This document shows, piece by piece, positions 1 to 6,565 of a stretch of 64,000 nt of DNA; positions within the stretch are counted from its first letter, which is position 1; every line of letters starts with the position of its first letter. The DNA is from Agriterribacter humi (GTDB lineage Bacteria > Bacteroidota > Bacteroidia > Chitinophagales > Chitinophagaceae). The notes under the pieces were generated by a model that saw only the letters and a list, made by a program, of their open reading frames with translations, made no database searches and was not told the DNA's origin. The DNA is taken from the NCBI RefSeq assembly GCF_009192765.1, contig NZ_VOHQ01000001.1:496001-560000 (forward strand), read 5' to 3'. Position numbers and translations under genes: made by a program.

Positions 1-71
1 GCAGATTGCCGCCCCAGCAACATTAAAAAAAATACTGCCGGTATAAATATTTTATTACTCATAATAACCAT
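1..71 (-). CDS. Possible start of a secreted or lipoprotein gene, cut by window edge
   Basis: On the minus strand an ATG at 69-71 (a second at 60-62) opens a frame that stays open to the window edge. It encodes a short, very hydrophobic N-terminus (MSNKIFIPAVFFLMLLG...) that looks like a signal peptide. Only about 23 codons are visible, so this is a guess from composition alone. No product can be named. Confidence 0.25.
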   Translation of the reverse strand, partial: MVIMSNKIFIPAVFFLMLLGRQS

Positions 72-284
72 TATCATTATCAAACAATATAGCCAGATAA
101 ATCATTACAAAATGTACCGATACTAATCTCATCCTCACGCAGCTTAATACTACTACCGGTAATAAATATTCAATTTCCTGACGGCAGCAGAAACATTATA
201 CGTTCGCGATACTTCCGGCCAATACTGGCAGATGCTCTATGCAAGTAATCCTTACACGTATTTAGTTTTGAACCGGTGTGTACA

Positions 285-515
285 TCAAATCAAAACCGCT
301 GAATTCAAATCCTGCATCAAAAGTTCCCGGCACTTCCCAGCCCATAAATCGGTGAAAATATCCTGCACAACATCGCTGCATATTTCCTTGTCCCGCAGTC
401 GTTTGTAGGCACTGTTAAATAATGTATACCAATACCTGTTGTAAATTTCATCAAAGGCAGGACTGCTGCCCTGTTTTATAAGCAAAAAAAGTTGTTCATC
501 ACTAAGGGTTGTCAT
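285..515 (-). pseudogene. Truncated ECF sigma factor (N-terminal part only)
   Basis: Starting at the ATG at 513-515 (MTTLSDEQLFLLI...), the product matches region 2 of Bacteroidota ECF sigma factors. It has a helix with FDEIYNRYW, then a DVVQDIFTDLWAG stretch that is the classic sigma-2 signature. The frame stops after about 76 residues, just past region 2.2, so the linker and the DNA-binding region 4 are missing. None of the other frames down to position 1 shows a sigma-4 helix-turn-helix. An intact family member has 180-200 residues. I therefore read this as a broken gene. A frame opening further upstream (to 650) runs through the neighbouring terminator and is not a believable N-terminus. 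Confidence 0.55.
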
Positions 516-589
516 GGCAAGAGGTATTCCGATCTGGACAAATGTAGATAAAAACTGTTCATCACAAAAACAATACTGCCAGGTACAAG

Positions 590-622
590 AAAAGAGGCGT
601 CTCAAGTTTTTGAGACAGCCTC
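590..622 (-). terminator. Rho-independent terminator of the BACON lipoprotein gene
   Basis: Positions 594-605 pair with 610-622 (GAGGC.TCTCAA against TTGAGACAGCCTC, one bulged base). On the minus strand the hairpin is followed by TTTTC. It lies about 57 bases past the stop codon of the minus-strand gene ending at 679, the right place for its terminator. Confidence 0.7.
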
Positions 623-678
623 CGTAGCTGTAAAGCATTGATTTTATCAACAGATCAATGCAGCCCGCTGACCAGGTA

Positions 679-2343
679 TCAGTTGTCTGATGTACTAAAT
701 TTCACTACCCAGAAATCTCCCCCGCCATTGTTGGCGCCTACATCGCCTTTATTATTCGTGTAGGTAGATCCAACTGCAATGCAATTGCCGTCTTTGGTTG
801 CACTGATGCTATACAATTGTTCATCCGAATCGCCACCCATTGTTTTTTTCCATACCACTGTACCATCGTTATTTAAACCCAATATAAAGTAATCAGAACC
901 ACCCTGGTTATTGTCAACATCACCAATGTTATCGCTTTGTGTATATCCGCCAACTACAATTCCATTATCGTGTACGGCTACGCTGCGCCCGTAATCTGCC
1001 GCGTTGCCACCCAGCGTTTTTTGCCAGATCAGTGCACCCGTTTCACTGTTCACCCGCGTAACCCAGTAATCTTCATTTCCTTTCGACTGTCCCACATCTC
1101 CGCTGTTATTGCTTTTTGTAATACCTGTTGCCACTAAGGTATTATCGCTGCCCACTGCAAGCCCATACAGCGCTTCATTACCTGTTCCGCCAAAGGTTTT
1201 TGACCATACCGTATTGCCATCCCCGGTTAATCTTACCAGCCAAAAATCTATATTGCCTTTTGTGACCGGCACATCGCCATTATTACTGCTGCTGGCATCG
1301 CCGCCTACTATCACGCCTCCATCGGCTGTGGGAATAATTGACCTGGCTTTTTCGGAACCATTGCCACCCATTGTTTTTTTCCAGATGGTATTGCCGTTAT
1401 TGTTTTCCAATGCCACTACCCAATAATCTTCGCTGCCCTGGTTATTGCCCACATCGCCTGTTTGTTTGCTTGCTGTGTACCCTGCCACTACAATAGCACC
1501 CTGGGTGGTGACAGTAATACCGTTAGGGAAATCATCATGGGTGCCGCCCAATATTTTTTTCCAGCGAATATTTCCAGTTCCATCCAGCTTCAGTACCCAA
1601 TAATCCACGCCACCTTTGTTTTCGCCCACATCACCGTTATTGCTGTTGGAGTATCCGCACAATGCATAGCCGCCATCGGGTGTTGCGGCCAGTGAAGCGG
1701 GCACGTCATTGCCATTTCCGCCAAAGGTTTTTTGCCAGGTTAATGCACCGTTGCCATCAAGCTTTATTACCCAAAAATCTATGCCGCCTTTTGTAGCGCC
1801 TACATCGCCATTGGCATTGCTGGAAGTGCTGCCTGCAATCACGTGACTGCCATCGGGCAGGGCAACAACAGAATACGCATACTCATTACCGTTACCACCC
1901 AGTACTTTCTTCCAGGAAATGGTTACATTGTTCACGAAAACAGGTTGCTCTACCACCAGTTGTGCCGGGCTGGCCTGTCCTTCGGTAAGGCTGGCAGTAA
2001 TGGTTACGGTTCTTTTTTGCCCGGTTACATTATCTTTGGTAACCTTCAGTTTCAGGCTATCATTGCCTGTACCGCTGGTTTTGTTCAGATCCAGCCAGTC
2101 TGCCGCCTGTGAAAGCGTGATCTTCCATTTGCTGTTCGATTCAACGAACACCATTACCTCCTGACCGGCAGCGGAAGGCACTGCAATGGTATTGGAATTA
2201 AACTTCACATGATAAGAAGGCGGTGGTTCAACTTTTACCTTATCTTTCTTACATCCTGTTGCCGGCAGCAGTGCGAATAATATACTGCCGATAAATAGTT
2301 GTTTCTTTATGGAGTTCCATCTCCGTGCTTTTTGATTCATCAT
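679..2343 (-). CDS. BACON-domain lipoprotein with seven tandem beta-propeller-like repeats
   Basis: Starting at the paired ATGs at 2343/2340 (MMNQKARRW...), the product begins with a signal peptide ending in a lipobox (LLPATGC), so it should be an outer-surface lipoprotein. A BACON domain of about 85 residues follows (SAAGQEVMVFVESNSKWKI, DWLDLNKTSG). After it come seven repeats of about 57 residues. Each begins W-K-K/Q-x-x-GG-N and contains DGG...G.T.S..GDVG..KGG.D.WV.KL. The repeat number suits a seven-bladed propeller. BACON domains are thought to bind carbohydrate or mucin; the ligand here is unknown. The ECF sigma gene ending at 2458 lies just upstream on the same strand, so the two are probably co-transcribed. 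A start 20 codons earlier would spoil the signal peptide. No catalytic motif is visible. Confidence 0.75.
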   Translation of the reverse strand: MMNQKARRWNSIKKQLFIGSILFALLPATGCKKDKVKVEPPPSYHVKFNSNTIAVPSAAGQEVMVFVESNSKWKITLSQAADWLDLNKTSGTGNDSLKLKVTKDNVTGQKRTVTITASLTEGQASPAQLVVEQPVFVNNVTISWKKVLGGNGNEYAYSVVALPDGSHVIAGSTSSNANGDVGATKGGIDFWVIKLDGNGALTWQKTFGGNGNDVPASLAATPDGGYALCGYSNSNNGDVGENKGGVDYWVLKLDGTGNIRWKKILGGTHDDFPNGITVTTQGAIVVAGYTASKQTGDVGNNQGSEDYWVVALENNNGNTIWKKTMGGNGSEKARSIIPTADGGVIVGGDASSSNNGDVPVTKGNIDFWLVRLTGDGNTVWSKTFGGTGNEALYGLAVGSDNTLVATGITKSNNSGDVGQSKGNEDYWVTRVNSETGALIWQKTLGGNAADYGRSVAVHDNGIVVGGYTQSDNIGDVDNNQGGSDYFILGLNNDGTVVWKKTMGGDSDEQLYSISATKDGNCIAVGSTYTNNKGDVGANNGGGDFWVVKFSTSDN

Positions 2344-2457
2344 TACAGATTTTGTTTGCTTAAAAATTTCCGCAATGCTAATAAGATGTGCAGCGGAAAG
2401 CAATACTGTAATACATGAACTGCAGGATATGTTTCATGAAGTGGGTAAGCGGAAGTA

Positions 2458-3063
2458 TTAGCGGGAACTGAATATTTTCTTAGTGCTGTTCCCGGGCATT
2501 AAAGGAGAACTGAAGCCGGATAGTAACTCCCGCAACCTGTTCCCGGTTCTTAAAAAATTAGCCTCAGCAATTTGCACAGATATATCCAGGCATTCTGCTA
2601 TATCATGAAAGTCCAACTTTTCTATCAGGGCCAGCTTTAAGAAAGTTCTGTCTGCGGATGACAATTTCATTATCGCTTTTTGAATTTCAGACATGGAAAC
2701 TTTATCTTTATTACTTTCCATTTTAATGGAAGCAGCTATTATTGCTGTATCTAATTCAAGAAAAAGATCCTTCCTGTAATGCTTCCTCAAATGATCAATG
2801 GCAGAATAGATCATTATTTTTCTTAACCAGCTGTCAAAGGAACTTATCCAGTTTTTAGGCTCCGGATTAAAATGGCTGATTTGGTTAAACATCTTCTGAA
2901 AGCCCTGTTTTATTATTGCGGTCAATTCCTGGTGATCTTCCGTATACTGTTCACAAATAAGCCTTGCCTGGTTATAATAGGAATTATATATTCTCTTCTG
3001 ACTATCTTTTTCATTTAACCTGCAATACGCAATATGATGTTTCAATTCCGAAATGGTCATCAT
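2458..3063 (-). CDS. ECF-type RNA polymerase sigma factor
   Basis: This 201-residue protein has the two-domain layout of ECF sigma factors. Region 2 spans roughly residues 25-95 (SSFDSWLRKIMIYSAIDHLRKHYRKD is the 2.3/2.4 segment). Region 4 lies around residues 125-180, with LSSADRTFLKLALIEKLDFHDIAECLDIS forming the helix-turn-helix. It should direct polymerase to a small set of promoters. No FecR-type anti-sigma gene is adjacent. Instead the BACON repeat lipoprotein follows after about 115 bases (from the sigma stop to that gene's start), which makes that lipoprotein a likely target or partner. The two adjacent ATGs at the start cannot be told apart. Confidence 0.8.
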   Translation of the reverse strand: MMTISELKHHIAYCRLNEKDSQKRIYNSYYNQARLICEQYTEDHQELTAIIKQGFQKMFNQISHFNPEPKNWISSFDSWLRKIMIYSAIDHLRKHYRKDLFLELDTAIIAASIKMESNKDKVSMSEIQKAIMKLSSADRTFLKLALIEKLDFHDIAECLDISVQIAEANFLRTGNRLRELLSGFSSPLMPGNSTKKIFSSR

Positions 3064-3204
3064 AAATAATGTTTCTTACACTAATTGTTTAGGGGGTATC
3101 TAATGTCTTATCCTTTCATTTGCAGAAAAGCAGCTAAAACTAAAACGGGATATAAGCCCCTCACTACATAAGGAGGAGCTTAACTGCCATTCAAATCCAA
3201 ACCA

Positions 3205-4536
3205 TCAGAGCGATTTCAAATATTCAGCCAGATCCTCTTTTTCATTCGCTGATAAATTCAACTGTAAATGATTATTGTAGTGATTTATAACATCAGGTAT
3301 TGTTGCAAATCTTCCGTCATGATAGAACCCGCCTTTTGCCCTGGCAAATAAACCGCCCAAAGGAGCCGTACGGTATTTCTCCGTTGGTGAGCGCATCGCT
3401 TCAAAATCATCAATCCCTATTTCAGCAGCCGTGTGCAGAATAGTCGAAGGATCCTTATACAACTTCGGCGAGTGGCATGTGGCACATTTTGCCTTATTCA
3501 TGAATATGCCCTTACCCCGTCCTGCTGCTGCCACGTCAAAACTGCCTGCGGGTGGTTTAGGTGCGCTAATCGAATGTTGGTACGCGCGGAGCGCCGGAAG
3601 CTTTGAGGTAATGAGATCCGGGGAATGCGTTGTGTTGCCCAGGTTATTTTCCACGGCTATCGGATATTTTGACGCATCATTTAACCGCGGATCAATTAAG
3701 GTTCCCTTTCCATGCATTTCCAGGGTTCCCACAAATGCGTTCCAGTACGATATATCGCCCCATCCCGTATACGTTGTAAGACTTACATCTTTAAGGCCAA
3801 AAGCAGCAGGAATAAGGTTAGCCGCAGCAGTACCATCAGGTTTCAGCGCCTTTCCATCTAAAAATAATACAGCGGCAAATTTTCCGGGTCCCCACATATC
3901 CAATACTGTTCTTAATGTGGGTTCGTCAACATGCAGCATACTGGCTATGGGCTGCGCATTATCTGTTAGCGATACAATGGCGCCTACATTTAAATCGCGG
4001 TTTGGCCAACCGTCCAGTCTTTTCCCTATGCCGGGCGCAAATGAGTCATCTACTGTTGAATGACAGGAGGCACAGGTTATACCTATTGATGTTAAAGCGC
4101 CTTCCGGGTTAAAGTTTCCCTTCACTCCCACTACCGCATTTAATTTCAGTAAAGCCAGTGTAGTAGCCGGATCGTCAAGATCAACCGTTCCCGATGCAAT
4201 CCCAGATACTATTTCGGCAGGCAATGCCTCAGCATCTACTTTCAACCCAACAGCCAGCGCTGTTTTGGGGCTCACTCCACTACCAAAACCGCCATTGTTT
4301 GACCCGGCAATAGCCTTATCTATATGCAACAAACCCGACCAGAAATCCTCATCGCCAAAACTATCAAAGCGAAATATATCTTTTCCTTCAGCAACCAATG
4401 CCGGATCCAGATGCTCCGGTATTTTATTGATATCTGTTTTGGTACATTGCGTAATACTTAGGGCTGCGATTATAAATAACACAACCATCGTTTGTTTTTT
4501 GTATATCATAAACGGTTTTTTGGATAAAACTTTCAT
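3205..4536 (-). CDS. Di-haem cytochrome c, MauG / cytochrome-c peroxidase family
   Basis: Two c-type haem-binding motifs are visible: CASCH at residues 155-159 and CATCH at 351-355. The second lies in a typical cytochrome c domain that ends with GGLFARAKGGFYHDGRFATIPDVINHYN, a signature of the bacterial di-haem peroxidase/MauG family. The N-terminus is a hydrophobic signal (MVVLFIIAALSITQC), possibly a lipoprotein with Cys31, although Gln before the Cys is unusual for a lipobox. An alternative start is Met10. The protein should act in the periplasm, taking electrons from a small carrier to reduce peroxide or oxidise a partner. The leader carries an AAGGTTACA sequence (4576-4584) identical to half of the inverted repeat between the next two genes. 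Confidence 0.8.
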   Translation of the reverse strand: MKVLSKKPFMIYKKQTMVVLFIIAALSITQCTKTDINKIPEHLDPALVAEGKDIFRFDSFGDEDFWSGLLHIDKAIAGSNNGGFGSGVSPKTALAVGLKVDAEALPAEIVSGIASGTVDLDDPATTLALLKLNAVVGVKGNFNPEGALTSIGITCASCHSTVDDSFAPGIGKRLDGWPNRDLNVGAIVSLTDNAQPIASMLHVDEPTLRTVLDMWGPGKFAAVLFLDGKALKPDGTAAANLIPAAFGLKDVSLTTYTGWGDISYWNAFVGTLEMHGKGTLIDPRLNDASKYPIAVENNLGNTTHSPDLITSKLPALRAYQHSISAPKPPAGSFDVAAAGRGKGIFMNKAKCATCHSPKLYKDPSTILHTAAEIGIDDFEAMRSPTEKYRTAPLGGLFARAKGGFYHDGRFATIPDVINHYNNHLQLNLSANEKEDLAEYLKSL

Positions 4537-4575
4537 ATAAGCTTTGCTATAGAAATTAGAGTTAAGCGAATGAAA

Positions 4576-4584
4576 AAGGTTACA
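4576..4584. promoter_or_regulatory. Single AAGGTTACA half-site upstream of the cytochrome gene
   Basis: The nonamer AAGGTTACA lies 40 bases before the cytochrome start codon and repeats the arm of the 5506-5543 inverted repeat. No second arm is evident nearby. A shared regulator is an inference. Confidence 0.35.
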
Positions 4585-4657
4585 GGGAAATCAGGAATTT
4601 TATTGAGGAGCTCAGGTGGTCATCAAAGTCATTGCCTTATACGATAAGGATATACTG

Positions 4658-4688
4658 TAAAAGCGGTCCCGGTTGTACCGGAACCGCT
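4658..4688 (-). terminator. Rho-independent terminator after the reductase gene
   Basis: A 12-bp stem with one mismatch (4662-4673 against 4677-4688, AGCGGTCCCGGT / ACCGGAACCGCT) has a TGT loop. On the minus strand TTTT follows. It sits 51 bases downstream of the reductase stop codon. Confidence 0.75.
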
Positions 4689-4738
4689 CAATCATAAAAA
4701 CTAAAAGCTCCAACCTGTAAAAAACTTTACGGAAGCGT

Positions 4739-5413
4739 TCACAACTCCAGTATTACGGAATCATTGGCGACTCCTAAATCGGATAATGATTGCGTTACAG
4801 CCGTCATCATTGGCGGCGGACCACATACATAATATTTCTGGTCAAAAGCTTCAATCTGATCTTTCAGAAAAGGCTTCGTAATAAATCCATAATGATATCC
4901 TGCAACTTTTTCATGCGAGAGTATGTTAATGCAATTGTTCCCCAGCAAGTCTTTTAGCTTATTTTCAAGAATAATATCCGATTTTGTTTTGTTGGCAAAT
5001 ATCAGCCTGTTACCATTGATGCGATTTATTGAAGCGAGGTGCCGGAAAATCGAAATAAAAGGTGTAATGCCAGCCCCGCCTGCAATAAAAACACCATGGC
5101 CATTATAAGAAATAGCGCCCCAGGGTTCCCGTATGATCAGTTCATTACCCGGCTGGAGTTTTAATAATTCGTTGGTAACACCTTTGAGCGCAGGATATGT
5201 TTTTATAATCATTTCCAGGTACGGCTCCTCCGGCAGACCGGTAAAAGTAAATGCTCTTTTTTCTTCACGCCAGTATTGGCTATTAATGGACAATTCGGTT
5301 GCCTGTCCCGGAATAAACGTATAATCATCTGGTTTTTCCATTACGATCTGTAAAACGTCGTGCGTAAGTTTTTCTACCGATAAAACTTTGACTGTATGTT
5401 CAAGTGTTTCCAT
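4739..5413 (-). CDS. Flavodoxin/ferredoxin reductase-like FAD-NAD(P) oxidoreductase
   Basis: This 224-residue protein has the two domains of the ferredoxin-NADP reductase superfamily. The FAD-binding barrel is residues 1-100, with YTFIPGQATEL and the RAFTFTG FAD motif. The nucleotide-binding domain has GGAGITPFISIFRHL at about 113 and YYVCGPPPMM near 200. There is no 2Fe-2S cysteine cluster and no globin domain, so it is a stand-alone reductase passing electrons between NAD(P)H and a redox partner. The neighbouring periplasmic cytochrome is a tempting physiological companion, but the two work in different compartments. It is divergent from an ECF sigma gene, with a perfect 11-bp inverted repeat in the 171-bp gap. 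Confidence 0.8.
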   Translation of the reverse strand: METLEHTVKVLSVEKLTHDVLQIVMEKPDDYTFIPGQATELSINSQYWREEKRAFTFTGLPEEPYLEMIIKTYPALKGVTNELLKLQPGNELIIREPWGAISYNGHGVFIAGGAGITPFISIFRHLASINRINGNRLIFANKTKSDIILENKLKDLLGNNCINILSHEKVAGYHYGFITKPFLKDQIEAFDQKYYVCGPPPMMTAVTQSLSDLGVANDSVILEL

Positions 5414-5505
5414 GCTGAGATGATAATTTCAATTGTTAAGCAAATTTCCGGATCATTGCCTGCCGGGAATGATTTCCTGTTTCCATTAGAGCCGGATCAT
5501 TCCGA

Positions 5506-5543
5506 AAGGTTACAAAAATAAAAGACCAAAAATTTGTAACCTT
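5506..5543. promoter_or_regulatory. 11-bp inverted repeat between divergent reductase and ECF sigma genes
   Basis: Arm AAGGTTACAAA at 5506-5516 is mirrored exactly by TTTGTAACCTT at 5533-5543, with a 16-bp spacer. It lies 41 bases before the sigma start and 93 bases before the reductase start. The form suits binding by a dimeric regulator controlling one or both genes. The regulator is not identified. Confidence 0.5.
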
Positions 5544-5584
5544 CGCATGATCAGGCATCTCTAACATAAGCTTTAACTATTAAA

Positions 5585-6277
5585 ATGAAAAATGTTCAAA
5601 ATTTTGTTTTGGAAAACCTTCCTGACAATGAAATCATCGCCAGAGTACTGCAAGGGCAAAAAGAGCTTTATGCCGTAATAGTCCGGCGCTATAACCAACG
5701 GCTTTACAAGGTGGGAATGGCAATCCTCAATAACGATACAGAAGTAGAGGATGTAATGCAGGTGACCTACATCAATGCTTATGAAAACGTATCAAAATTT
5801 GCTTTCAGATCCACTTTTGCAACGTGGATAACCAGGATACTGATCAATGAGTGCCTGTCAAGATTAAAAAAGGGTGGAAAGTCAATTGCTTTGAATGTTC
5901 CTGTTATAGAAAATGAAGTATATTATCAAAGAATGAAAGAAACGCTTACACCGGCTGCTGAACTGGTTAATTCGGAATTAAAAATGATCCTTACCGAAGC
6001 CATACGTCAACTTCCGGAAATCTACAGAGTTGTTTTTATTATGCGTGAGATTGAAAATATGAATGTGGCGGAGACAAAGCAATGCCTCGACATTAGTGAA
6101 GCGAACGTAAAAGTAAGACTGAATCGTGCGAAGGCTATTTTAAAGAACGCGTTGAGCGCTTTTTATAAAAAAGAAGATATACTTCACTTTCATCTTAGCC
6201 GCTGCGACAGGATGGCGGAAACCGTGATGATGCATGTTAACCAGCTCAGTCAGCACATTGAGCATAAACAGGCATGA
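5585..6277 (+). CDS. ECF-type RNA polymerase sigma factor (SigW/RpoE-like)
   Basis: The 230-residue protein carries sigma region 2 at about residues 15-90 (AVIVRRYNQRLYKVGMAIL, DTEVEDVMQVTYINAYENVSKF, TFATWITRILINECLSRLKKG). Region 4 is near residues 140-195 (AIRQLPEIYRVVFIMREIENMNVAETKQCLDISEANVKVRLNRAKAILK). These are canonical and leave little doubt about function. The C-terminal tail of about 35 residues contains HLSRCDRMAETVM. Its cysteine and histidines are unusual for this family and might sense metal or redox state, which is speculation. No anti-sigma gene follows. Confidence 0.88.
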   Translation: MKNVQNFVLENLPDNEIIARVLQGQKELYAVIVRRYNQRLYKVGMAILNNDTEVEDVMQVTYINAYENVSKFAFRSTFATWITRILINECLSRLKKGGKSIALNVPVIENEVYYQRMKETLTPAAELVNSELKMILTEAIRQLPEIYRVVFIMREIENMNVAETKQCLDISEANVKVRLNRAKAILKNALSAFYKKEDILHFHLSRCDRMAETVMMHVNQLSQHIEHKQA

Positions 6278-6297
6278 CAATTTTCCATTTCACATGC

Positions 6298-6327
6298 AAA
6301 AAATTGGCCCCTGTAAAAACAGGGGCC
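6298..6327 (-). terminator. Terminator downstream of the six-hairpin glycosidase gene
   Basis: GGCCCCTG at 6306-6313 pairs perfectly with CAGGGGCC at 6320-6327 around a six-base loop. On the minus strand it is followed by AATTTTTT, so it can end leftward transcripts from locus 1. The rest of 6278-6565 holds no convincing gene. Confidence 0.7.
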
Positions 6328-6565
6328 GCAACCAAAACTAACTGCTTATGAGAAAATTGAATATATTCTTATATTGTCCTTATAGTAGACGGATTAGAAG
6401 CAAAATAGTACCATATTTTATTGTTAATTATTTATTAAAGCCTTAACAACGAGGGCAGTTTCGGTCCTTAATCAACACACTGTAAAGGCTGCACATATTT
6501 TACCTGTACCAAAGGCAGCTTGAAAAGAATTACAATAAAAAGACGCCGGCTTTATTGGCCGCAGT

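Noticed and set aside
172-330. Plus-strand frame reading FLTAAETLYVRDTSGQYWQM and onwards near the left end
   Set aside because: It looks somewhat protein-like but has stop codons directly upstream, no start codon, and overlaps the sigma remnant antisense. I cannot support it as a gene.
594-622. GAGGC-GTCTCAA...TTGAGACAGCCTC as back-to-back insertion-sequence ends
   Set aside because: It is better explained as a hairpin terminator: right distance after the lipoprotein gene and followed by a T run on that strand.
937-2164. Plus-strand open frames across the repeat lipoprotein gene
   Set aside because: They follow the 57-codon repeat period of the minus-strand gene and have no protein-like composition or start signals; they are shadows.
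6348-6449. Short plus-strand frame (MRKLNIFLYCPYSRR...) after the ECF sigma gene
   Set aside because: About 33 codons, no homology or motif, and AT-rich composition; the leader resembles those before TonB receptor genes but no receptor follows.
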